A stretch of DNA of 11,526 bases, taken from the NCBI GenBank assembly GCA_964471755.1, contig CAYYJM010000208.1, positions 1-11,526 of the forward strand. The letters run 5' to 3'. This stretch comes from CAYYJM01 sp964471755. Lineage in GTDB: Bacteria > Planctomycetota > Planctomycetia > Gemmatales > Gemmataceae. Made by a program: the position numbers and the translations under genes. Positions 1 through 6,598 of the stretch are shown piece by piece (within the stretch, counting starts at the first letter, position 1; the number at the start of each line of letters is the position of its first letter). A model generated the notes under the pieces. That model saw only the letters and a list, made by a program, of their open reading frames with translations. It did no database searches and had not been told where the DNA came from.

Positions 1-258
1 CGGCGCACGCCCCCGCAAGGGGACTGAGCCCGAAGGAGCGATCGGAATTCCGGTACAGGATTTGCATCAAAAGGGTGACGGCCATCCGCGCTTCTCAGGA
101 GGGGCGCAAGACGACGACACGACGAGGGACGCCGACCCGGGTGAGGGCGACGCCATTCTCGTCAGAACCCGTTTCCGACGATGCGCGGTGACATGCCAAC
201 GACAACGACAGGGGCAGAGCTGCTCCGCACGAACTCTCCGAGGCGGCTTCCACCGGGC
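1..258. other. Left-edge region without a supportable gene
   Basis: This stretch lies downstream of the minus-strand regulator gene and shows no convincing coding sequence on either strand. Plus-strand frames 2 and 3 are open for a while but give arginine- and threonine-rich translations without a recognisable domain. A minus-strand ATG at 85 is open to the edge for 28 codons and cannot be judged. The first 52 bases hold a CCCC-GCAA-GGGG mini-hairpin (11-22) and a 10-bp palindrome CGGAATTCCG (43-52). These could be the edge of an intergenic repeat or an RNA structure, but only one copy is visible. No terminator with a U-tract was found behind the regulator gene. Confidence 0.5.
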
Positions 259-1692
259 CTACTTCTTGAATTCGTCCTTGTCGATCTTGTAATGGGCAAT
301 CTTCTCGGTCACGCTACGGCGCGACAGGCCGCACAACTTGGCGCACCGGCCGACGTGGCCATGCGTCCGGCGGAGAGCCTTCCGCAGGAAGCGTTCCTCG
401 AAGCCGGCGACCAGGCCGGCCAACTGCTCCGGCAACGGCCGCGACAGGTCGATCGACGTGCCTCCCTTCTTTGCCGCGCTGCCGTTCAGGATCTCGCCAG
501 GCAGATTCGGCCGACGGATGACTCCGTCGCGCGCCGTGATGCACGCCCGCTCGATCGCGTTCTCCAGTTGTCGGACGTTGCCCGGCCAGTTGAACTCGAC
601 CAGAGCCTGCATGGCGTCGGGCTCGATGTTCGGCGGCTGCTGACCCGGCCGGGCGTACTTCTGCGTGAAATGGCCCACCAGGACCGGAATGTCCTCCGGC
701 CGTTCGCGCAGGGGCGGCAAGTCGATCCGGATCACGTTCAGGCGGTAGAACAGATCATCCCGAAACGACCCGTCCGCGACCTTCGTCTCCAGGTTCTGGT
801 GGGTCGCCGCGATGACGCGCACATCGATCTCGATGGTCTCCGTGCCGCCCAGACGCTCGAAGCGCCGTTCCTGCAACACCCGCAGCAGCTTGATCTGCAT
901 CGGCAGCGGGATGTCGCCCACCTCGTCCAGGAACAACGTCCCGCCGTCGGCCTGCTGAAAGCGACCGATCCGCTGGCCCGTCGCTCCGGTGAACGAGCCT
1001 TTCTCGTGACCGAAAAGCTCGCTCTCCAGCAGCGTCTCCGGCAGCGCCGCGCAGTTGACGGCGACGAACGGCCCCTTGCGGTGCAGCGCCGACGCCTGGT
1101 GGATCGCCCGTGCGACCTGCTCCTTGCCGGTGCCCGTCTCGCCCAGAATCAGCACGGTCGAGGTCGTGTCCGCGATGTTGGCGATCAGGTCGAAGATCTC
1201 CATCATCCGGGGACTTCGGCTGATGACGTTCTGGAAGGTGTGATTCTGATCCTGCTGGCTGCGCAGGGCGGCCAGCTCGTCGAGAAGGGCCCGCTCACGC
1301 AGGGCTCGCTGGATCAGCAGGCAGAGATGCTGCGGGTCGGCCGGCTTGGTCAGGAAATCGTACGCTCCCAGACGCATGGCCTGGACCGCTTCCTTGACGC
1401 CGGCATGGCCGGTCGTGACGATGATCGTCACCGGCAGATGCTCCGCCGTGATCGCCTCGATCAGCTTCATGCCGCTCATCTTCGGCATGCGCAGGTCGGT
1501 CAGCACCAGGCTGTAATGTTTCTGATGGAGCAGGGCCAGGGCCTCAGTCCCCTCCGACGCGGTGTCCACCTCCAGGCCGAGCGCCATTTCCAGCAGTTGC
1601 TTCAGCGAGGTCCGCGCGTCTTCCATGTCCTCGACAACCAGCAAGCGTTGCAGCAATTCAGCCGGCGGGTTGGCCTGCGGGGAAGTGTTCAT
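259..1692 (-). CDS. Sigma-54-dependent response regulator, NtrC family
   Basis: Phosphorylation-controlled transcription activator that would use ATP hydrolysis to open sigma-54 RNA polymerase promoters. Numbered from the longer possible start at 1734, an N-terminal receiver carries the acidic pair E35-D36 region, phosphoacceptor D80 in DLRMP, T108 and K130. A central AAA+ domain follows with Walker A GETGTGKE (198-205), the sigma-54 contact loop as GSFTGA (246-251), Walker B GGTLFLDE (264-271) and the DDLFYRL arginine-finger region. A Fis-type helix-turn-helix lies at about 455-482. I prefer the start at 1692 (MNTSPQ, 477 residues). It has GAGGG 4 nt upstream, and the TATAAT at 1752-1747 would place the transcript start almost on the 1734 ATG. 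The gene diverges from the plus-strand kinase cassette. No NtrB-type kinase is adjacent, so its partner is unknown. Target promoters were not identified. Confidence 0.95.
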   Translation of the reverse strand: MNTSPQANPPAELLQRLLVVEDMEDARTSLKQLLEMALGLEVDTASEGTEALALLHQKHYSLVLTDLRMPKMSGMKLIEAITAEHLPVTIIVTTGHAGVKEAVQAMRLGAYDFLTKPADPQHLCLLIQRALRERALLDELAALRSQQDQNHTFQNVISRSPRMMEIFDLIANIADTTSTVLILGETGTGKEQVARAIHQASALHRKGPFVAVNCAALPETLLESELFGHEKGSFTGATGQRIGRFQQADGGTLFLDEVGDIPLPMQIKLLRVLQERRFERLGGTETIEIDVRVIAATHQNLETKVADGSFRDDLFYRLNVIRIDLPPLRERPEDIPVLVGHFTQKYARPGQQPPNIEPDAMQALVEFNWPGNVRQLENAIERACITARDGVIRRPNLPGEILNGSAAKKGGTSIDLSRPLPEQLAGLVAGFEERFLRKALRRTHGHVGRCAKLCGLSRRSVTEKIAHYKIDKDEFKK

Positions 1693-1746
1693 GGGGCCCT
1701 CAACGTGGCTCTGGCGGAAAGAGACGTGGCTCATGCCACCACCAGC

Positions 1747-1752
1747 ATTATA
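1747..1752 (-). promoter_or_regulatory. Candidate -10 box of the NtrC-family gene
   Basis: The minus strand reads TATAAT here, a perfect match to the bacterial -10 consensus in otherwise GC-rich DNA. No good -35 is seen at 16-18 bp upstream; only the T-rich CATTTTA region is there. A transcript would begin near 1740, giving a leader of about 48 nt to the ATG at 1692. Confidence 0.5.
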
Positions 1753-1768
1753 GCGAGGTCGGTCTGAG

Positions 1769-1774
1769 TAAAAT
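1769..1774 (+). promoter_or_regulatory. Candidate -10 box of the kinase cassette
   Basis: TAAAAT matches the -10 consensus at 5 of 6 positions and lies 41 bp before the kinase ATG in the short divergent gap. No clear -35 element accompanies it. It is the only AT-rich hexamer suitable for plus-strand transcription in this gap. Confidence 0.35.
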
Positions 1775-1815
1775 GGGGGCTGGAGCTAATTCAGGGCACG
1801 AGAGCAGCAGAGGCC

Positions 1816-3912
1816 ATGTACGAATTCATCCGGAAACTCTTCGCCAGGTCGGATTTCTTCCGGCGCAGTCCGGCCCGGAAGGAACGATCGCGCGGGCTCG
1901 ACTACGCCATCGCCGTCGCTGTCGCTGCTGCCGCCCTGCTGCTCCGCGGGGCTCTCAGCCCTCTGCTCGGTGGCGAACATCCCTTCGTCCTGTTCCTGAT
2001 CGCCGTCATCGTCGTCTCCTGGATGTGCGGCTTCGGCCCGGCGATGGTCACCCTCACGCTCGGCTTCCTCGGCAAGGTTTATTTCTTCATCGAGCCGAAC
2101 TGGAGCCTGCTGATCGACCACCTGCCCCACCGGGCCGGCGTTGTCCTGTACCTCTTCAGCGGTGTCGTGTGTGCCGTTCTCGGAGCTTCTGAACGCTTCT
2201 ATCGCCTTCGCGCCGCCAGAGCCCTGCGCGAAGCTCTCCACCAGCGCGACGAACTTGAACGGGAGATCGCTCGACGACGTCAGGTCGAGGAACAGGTCCG
2301 GAGCCGTGAACTGGAACTGATCCGTCAGACGGAGGCCCTCACCGCCTCCGAGCGTCGCGCTGCTGAAGCTCTGGACCTGTACCGGACCCTCGCCGAGGCC
2401 ATGCCGCAGTTCGTCTGGATGAATCGACCCGATGGCTACTGTGAATACTTCAACCAGCGCTGGTACGATTACACCGGTCTGTCCGCCGAGGAGTGTCTTG
2501 GCTTCCGGTGGAGTACTCCGGTTCACCCCGAGGGCCGACAACGAGCCGAGCAACTCTGGAAGCAGGCGACCGACACCGGAGAGCCGTATGAGGTCGAGTA
2601 CCGCATTCGTCGCAGCGATGGCCAGTATCGCTGGTTTCTCGGCCGGGCCGAGCCGGTCCGCGATGCCAGCGGAGCGATTCTCCACTGGTTCGGCACCAGC
2701 ACCGACATCCACGACAAGAAGACCCTCGAAGACGAGGTGAAGCGAAGCCTCCAGCGGTTCCGTCTGCTGACCGAGGCCATCCCCCAGATGGTCTGGACGG
2801 CCGATGCCTCCGGTGTCGTGGACCACTTCAACCACCGCTGGCTTCAGTACACCGGCATCGATGTCGCCGCCATGGGCACGCCGGAAGCCGAGGGCGTGGT
2901 CCACCCCGACGACGCGGCCAACCTCGCGGCGAGGTGGGCCGAGGCCGTGCGGGATCAACCCGATCACTTCACCTGTGAGTTCCGACTGCGTCGAAGGGAC
3001 GGCGAATACTTCTGGCACCTCTCCTCGGCGGTGCCCCTGCGCGAGCATGAAGGCGACGCGGGAGAAACTCCTTCCGACTCCCCGCGGCCGGGCCGGGTTG
3101 TCCAGTGGGTCGGCACCACGACCGACATTCATGACCAGAAGCTCCAGGCAGAGTTCCTGGAACGCCTGGTCGCCGAACGAACCGCCGAGTTGCAGCGGAG
3201 CAACCGCGACCTGGAACAGTTCGCCGCAGTGGCCTCCCATGACCTGCAAGAGCCGCTGCGCAAGATCCAGGCGTTCGGCGACCGCCTGTCTCGCAACTCG
3301 CGTGAACTTCTCGGACCGAAGGGACTGGAGGATCTCGACCGCATTCAGTTTGCCGCCACGCGCATGCGCCGCCTGATCGACGACCTGCTCACCTTCTCGC
3401 GAGTGACGACCAAGGCCCAGCCCTTCACACCGATCGATCTGAACGTCGTGCTGCACGGCGTCCTCTCCGACCTGGAGGTCCGGATAGCGCAAACCAGTGC
3501 CCACATTGAGGAAGCGACGCTCCCAACCATCGACGCCGACCCGGCCCAGATGCGTCAACTGCTTCAGAACCTGATCGCCAACGCGCTGAAGTTCCATCGA
3601 CCCGGCGTTCCTCCCGTCGTCCGCATCGGCATCGAATCGGCGGAAGACCTGCCGCCAGGGCACGTTCGCCTTTTCGTCGCCGATAACGGGATTGGCTTTG
3701 ACGAACGCTATCTCGATCGGATATTTCAGGTCTTTCAGCGCCTGCACGGTCGGCACGAGTACGAGGGAACGGGCATTGGGCTTGCCATTTGCAAGAAGAT
3801 CGTCGAGCGGCACGGCGGTCTCATCACGGCAAGGAGCCAACCAGAGCTGGGGGCCGTCTTCTTGATCGACCTGCCCGTGCATCATCCCCAGGCAGAGGAG
3901 AAACACCCTTGA
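1816..3912 (+). CDS. Membrane PAS-PAS sensor histidine kinase with DUF4118-like N-terminus
   Basis: Sensor kinase of 698 residues that should autophosphorylate and pass phosphate to a receiver, probably that of the next gene. The N-terminus (about 29-128) has four hydrophobic segments resembling the KdpD-type DUF4118 membrane module. A charged coiled coil (about 133-190) follows, then two tandem PAS domains of the PAS_3 type (about 187-300 and 313-440), each ending in a TDIHD motif. HisKA has the phosphoacceptor H475 in SHDLQEPLR. HATPase has N585 (N box), DNGIGF (623-628) and GTGIGL (651-656). SHDLQEPLR kinases are often paired with Rcp1-like single receivers, which is what follows here. The ATG at 1816 is the only usable start: the in-frame stop at 1765 limits extension and the next methionine is residue 70. 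AGAGG lies only 2 nt before it, so initiation may be modest. The signal sensed is unknown. A 706-codon antisense frame across the gene is a shadow. Confidence 0.95.
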   Translation: MYEFIRKLFARSDFFRRSPARKERSRGLDYAIAVAVAAAALLLRGALSPLLGGEHPFVLFLIAVIVVSWMCGFGPAMVTLTLGFLGKVYFFIEPNWSLLIDHLPHRAGVVLYLFSGVVCAVLGASERFYRLRAARALREALHQRDELEREIARRRQVEEQVRSRELELIRQTEALTASERRAAEALDLYRTLAEAMPQFVWMNRPDGYCEYFNQRWYDYTGLSAEECLGFRWSTPVHPEGRQRAEQLWKQATDTGEPYEVEYRIRRSDGQYRWFLGRAEPVRDASGAILHWFGTSTDIHDKKTLEDEVKRSLQRFRLLTEAIPQMVWTADASGVVDHFNHRWLQYTGIDVAAMGTPEAEGVVHPDDAANLAARWAEAVRDQPDHFTCEFRLRRRDGEYFWHLSSAVPLREHEGDAGETPSDSPRPGRVVQWVGTTTDIHDQKLQAEFLERLVAERTAELQRSNRDLEQFAAVASHDLQEPLRKIQAFGDRLSRNSRELLGPKGLEDLDRIQFAATRMRRLIDDLLTFSRVTTKAQPFTPIDLNVVLHGVLSDLEVRIAQTSAHIEEATLPTIDADPAQMRQLLQNLIANALKFHRPGVPPVVRIGIESAEDLPPGHVRLFVADNGIGFDERYLDRIFQVFQRLHGRHEYEGTGIGLAICKKIVERHGGLITARSQPELGAVFLIDLPVHHPQAEEKHP
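3894..3900 (+). promoter_or_regulatory. Shine-Dalgarno site fixing a TTG start
   Basis: AGAGGAG sits inside the end of the kinase gene, 8 nt before the TTG at 3909. It is the reason for choosing TTG over later ATG or GTG codons. A start at the in-frame ATG of MADDDPDD (codon 13) would delete the first beta strand of the receiver. Confidence 0.75.
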
Positions 3913-4370
3913 CCCGTCAGCGTGTTCGTCCCATCGTGATTCTGATGGCCGACGATGATCCCGACGATCGGGAACTGACCCGCGAGGCGTTCCAGGAGAG
4001 CCGGCTGGTCAACGATCTCCGATTCGTCCAGGACGGCGAGGAACTGATGGACTACCTGTACCGACGCGGCAAGTACAGCGAACCGAATTCCGCGCCGCTG
4101 CCGAGCCTCATCCTCCTCGACCTGAACATGCCGCGCAAGGATGGCCGCGAGGCCCTGTGCGAGATCAAGGCGGACCCGGCCTTTCGCAGCATCCGCATCA
4201 TCATCCTGACCACCTCGAAGGCGGAGGAGGACATCGCCCGGACGTATGATCTGTCCGTCACGTCGTACATCAACAAGCCGGTCACCTTCGCCGGCCTGGT
4301 CGATGTCATCGGGACGCTGGGCAAGTACTGGCTGGAAATCGTGGAGCTTCCCGACAATGGGAATGGGTAG
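3909..4370 (+). CDS. Single-domain response regulator, Rcp1-like
   Basis: A 153-residue stand-alone receiver that would take phosphate from the upstream kinase and act by protein contact or as a relay carrier, since it has no output domain. The beta-1 acidic triplet is D15-D16-D17, the phosphoacceptor is D71 in LLDLNMP, the switch threonines are T101-T102 and the conserved lysine is K123 in NKP. The longer insert between alpha-2 and beta-3 (YRRGKYSEPNSAPLPS) and the C-terminal YWLEIVELP are typical of the Rcp1 family known from phytochrome kinases. The start is TTG, overlapping the TGA of the kinase gene (TTGA) with a strong Shine-Dalgarno site 8 nt upstream. The gene overlaps the next one by 14 bp, so all three cassette genes are probably co-translated. 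The kinase upstream shows no phytochrome domains, so light sensing is not implied. Confidence 0.95.
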   Translation: MTRQRVRPIVILMADDDPDDRELTREAFQESRLVNDLRFVQDGEELMDYLYRRGKYSEPNSAPLPSLILLDLNMPRKDGREALCEIKADPAFRSIRIIILTTSKAEEDIARTYDLSVTSYINKPVTFAGLVDVIGTLGKYWLEIVELPDNGNG

Positions 4371-5586
4371 TCCAGACGATCCGATCCGTGTCTTCCTCGT
4401 GGACGACGACGAGGACGATTACCTCCTGACCCAGGGATATCTTGCGGAGATCCCGGGGCGCTGCTACGCCCTGGAATGGGTCGCCGACTACGACGAGGCC
4501 CTGGAACGGATCTGCCAGGGCGAACACGACGTCTACCTGATCGACTATCAACTGGAGGCTCGCGACGGCGTCTCGCTGCTTCTGGAGGCCCTGCATCGGG
4601 GCGTAACCTCGCCGCTGATTCTCCTGACCGGCCAGGGCGAGATGGAAACCGATCTGGCTGCCATGCGCGCCGGTGCGGCCGACTACCTGGAGAAGAGCCA
4701 CCTCGATCCCGTTCGACTCGAACGCGTCATCCGCTATGCCTGCCAGCAGAAACGACTGGAAGCCGGGTTGGAGCAGAAGGTCCGCGAGCGCACGCGCGAG
4801 TTGGAGCAAGAGATCGCTGTCCGCAGCCGGATCGAGGCCCAGTTGCGGGAAGCCGACCGCCTGAAGGACGATTTCCTGGCCACCCTCGGTCACGAACTTC
4901 GCAACCCGCTCGTCCCGATCCGGAACGCCCTGGGCATCCTGCAACTCAGCAATCTACCGGAGTCGAGCCAGGGGCCCCTCGCCATTCTCGATCGGCAGAT
5001 CACCATCATGGTCCATCTGATCGACGACCTGCTTGACCTCTCACGGATCACGCGCGGTAAGCTGCACCTGGACTGTGAATCGCTCCAGCTGGCCGAGGTC
5101 ATCCAGGCGGCCCTGGAGGTGGGCCAGCCCCTGCTCGACCGGGCCGAGGTCGCCTGTGTTCTCCAGGTGCCGGCGGATCTGCCGACCATCTGGGGCGATC
5201 GGATCCGGCTGGCGCAGGTGTTCACCAACCTGCTGAGTAACGCGGCCAAGTTCACGCCGCCCGGCGGCCGGGTCGAGGTCCTCTCGACCCGGGAAGGCCA
5301 GGAGGTGGTGACACGGGTCCGCGACACTGGCATCGGCATCCCGGCCGACCTGCTGCCGGACGTCTTCACCATGTTCTCTCAGGTAGGACGGGCTCAGGCA
5401 GAACGCGAAGACGGCACCGAAGTTACACCGCCGGCCGGCTCGTCGCAGGGCGGCCTGGGAATCGGCCTGGCCCTGGTTCGCAATTTCATCGAGTTGCACG
5501 GCGGAAGCGTTTCGGTCCACAGCGAGGGAGTGGGCCAGGGAACGGAATTCCTCGTACGTCTACCGATCCGACAGGCCGCCGCGTGA
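4357..5586 (+). CDS. Hybrid histidine kinase with N-terminal receiver (REC-HisKA-HATPase)
   Basis: A soluble 409-residue kinase whose receiver precedes the catalytic core, so its activity may be set by phosphate from the upstream kinase or Rcp1-like protein. The receiver (about 10-125) has D16-D18, phosphoacceptor D63 in LIDYQ, T91 and K113. A coiled coil (about 130-170) leads to HisKA with H179 in LGHELRNPL. HATPase shows the N box with N295, DTGIGI (323-328) and GLGIGL (366-371). The ATP-lid region between the F and G2 boxes (about 341-365) is longer than usual. No transmembrane segment or sensory domain is seen. The start is taken as ATG 4357 because GTGGAG lies 10 nt before it; ATG 4363 is in frame and gives two residues fewer. 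The 14-bp overlap with the regulator gene suggests translational coupling. No output domain is present, so the downstream target is not visible. Confidence 0.93.
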   Translation: MGMGSPDDPIRVFLVDDDEDDYLLTQGYLAEIPGRCYALEWVADYDEALERICQGEHDVYLIDYQLEARDGVSLLLEALHRGVTSPLILLTGQGEMETDLAAMRAGAADYLEKSHLDPVRLERVIRYACQQKRLEAGLEQKVRERTRELEQEIAVRSRIEAQLREADRLKDDFLATLGHELRNPLVPIRNALGILQLSNLPESSQGPLAILDRQITIMVHLIDDLLDLSRITRGKLHLDCESLQLAEVIQAALEVGQPLLDRAEVACVLQVPADLPTIWGDRIRLAQVFTNLLSNAAKFTPPGGRVEVLSTREGQEVVTRVRDTGIGIPADLLPDVFTMFSQVGRAQAEREDGTEVTPPAGSSQGGLGIGLALVRNFIELHGGSVSVHSEGVGQGTEFLVRLPIRQAAA

Positions 5587-5623
5587 CGATCTCTCTCTAC
5601 AATGCCAGCAGACCGTGAAATCG

Positions 5624-5635
5624 GGCCGGCCGGCC
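5624..5635. repeat. 12-bp GC palindrome before the ABC genes
   Basis: GGCCGGCCGGCC is a perfect palindrome in the 91-bp gap between the hybrid kinase and the ABC ATPase. There is no following U-tract, so it is not a classical terminator. It could be a protein site or mere GC-rich chance. TACAAT at 5598-5603 resembles a -10 box, but no -35 is suitably spaced. Confidence 0.25.
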
Positions 5636-5677
5636 AGCGAAGTCATCGGTAGCTGCATTCCGCTCAGGGGAGTCGTC

Positions 5678-6598
5678 ATGGCCTGCGCCGTCGAGATCGA
5701 CCACGTCAGCAAGACGTTCGGCAAGTTCGTGGCCGTCAACGACCTGAGCCTGCAAATCCCCACCGGCACCATCTACGGCTTCATCGGCCCCAACGGCTCC
5801 GGCAAGACGACCACGCTGCGCATGATCATGCGGATCTACCTGCCCGATCCCGGCGGACACATCCGCGTTCTCGGCACCGAGACCTGGCAGGCCGCCAACG
5901 ATCACGTCGCCTACCTGCCCGAGGAACGCGGCCTGTACAAGCAGATGACCGTCCGCGACATCCTGCGGTTCTACGCCGAGCTGAAAGGCATGCGCGATCA
6001 CAAGCAGGCCATCGCCGACTGGCTCGAACGGATGAACCTGACCGCCTGGGCCGACCGCAAGGTCGAGGCCCTCTCCAAGGGCATGTCGCAGAAGGTGCAG
6101 TTCATCGCCACCGTGATCGCCCGGCCACAACTGGTCCTGCTCGACGAGCCGTTCAGCGGCCTCGATCCGGTCAACGCCGAGGTCTTCCGCGAGGCGATCA
6201 TCGAGCTGCGCAGGAACGGCACCACGGTCATCTTCTCGACCCATGACATGGCCGTCGCCGAGAAGATGTGCGACTTCATCTTCATGATCTACCGCGGCAA
6301 CAAGGTTCTGGATGGCACGCTTGATTCGATTCAGGATACCTACGGTGCGGACACGATTCGGGTCCGTCTCGACGAGGGCGCATCGCTGGACGGCCTGCCG
6401 GGCGTGACGAAGGTCGTCGATTACAACAAGTTCCAGGAACTGCGGCTGGAGAAGGCCGCCGACCCGCAGCGGGTGCTGGCCGAACTGATGCACCGCGGCA
6501 GCGTCCGACTGTTCGAGCAAACCCGGCCCTCGCTGCACGACATCTTCGTGCGGATCGCGGCCCCCACGCCCGAGGAGGCGGAACACACTCATGGATAA
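5678..6598 (+). CDS. ABC transporter ATPase, NatA-like
   Basis: A 306-residue ATP-binding subunit that should power the permease encoded directly after it, as half of an ABC-2 type exporter on the cytoplasmic face. The motifs are Walker A GPNGSGKTT (37-45), an ABC signature written LSKGMSQ (132-138) instead of LSGGQ, Walker B LVLLDEP (152-158), D-loop SGLD and switch histidine H189 in STHD. LSKG-type signatures are usual in the NatA/YhaQ branch of exporters. A C-terminal extension after about residue 215 is also typical of that branch. The ATG at 5678 was chosen because AGGGGAG lies 5 nt upstream and the residues that follow begin the ABC core at once; an upstream in-frame ATG at 5615 lacks this. 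It overlaps the permease start by 8 bp. The substrate is unknown: sodium, antibiotics and lipids have all been linked to relatives. Confidence 0.93.
   Translation: MACAVEIDHVSKTFGKFVAVNDLSLQIPTGTIYGFIGPNGSGKTTTLRMIMRIYLPDPGGHIRVLGTETWQAANDHVAYLPEERGLYKQMTVRDILRFYAELKGMRDHKQAIADWLERMNLTAWADRKVEALSKGMSQKVQFIATVIARPQLVLLDEPFSGLDPVNAEVFREAIIELRRNGTTVIFSTHDMAVAEKMCDFIFMIYRGNKVLDGTLDSIQDTYGADTIRVRLDEGASLDGLPGVTKVVDYNKFQELRLEKAADPQRVLAELMHRGSVRLFEQTRPSLHDIFVRIAAPTPEEAEHTHG

Noticed and set aside
1..85. Minus-strand ATG at 85 open to the window edge (28 codons)
   Set aside because: It is too short to judge, with no convincing ribosome site or recognisable sequence.
62..292. 76-codon plus-strand frame in the left region
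   Set aside because: There is no ribosome site or domain, and its end runs into the 3' part of the regulator gene on the opposite strand.
181..1767. 528-codon plus-strand frame opposite the NtrC-family gene
   Set aside because: The translation is arginine-, glutamine- and leucine-rich with no recognisable domain; the minus strand encodes the full regulator.
1786..3906. 706-codon minus-strand frame opposite the sensor kinase
   Set aside because: It is an antisense frame produced by GC-rich codon use. Its translation shows no domain, while the plus strand gives a complete kinase with all motifs.
1816..4370. Phytochrome light-sensing system, suggested by the Rcp1-like receiver
   Set aside because: The kinase has PAS domains and a DUF4118-like membrane part, but no GAF-PHY region or chromophore-binding motif.
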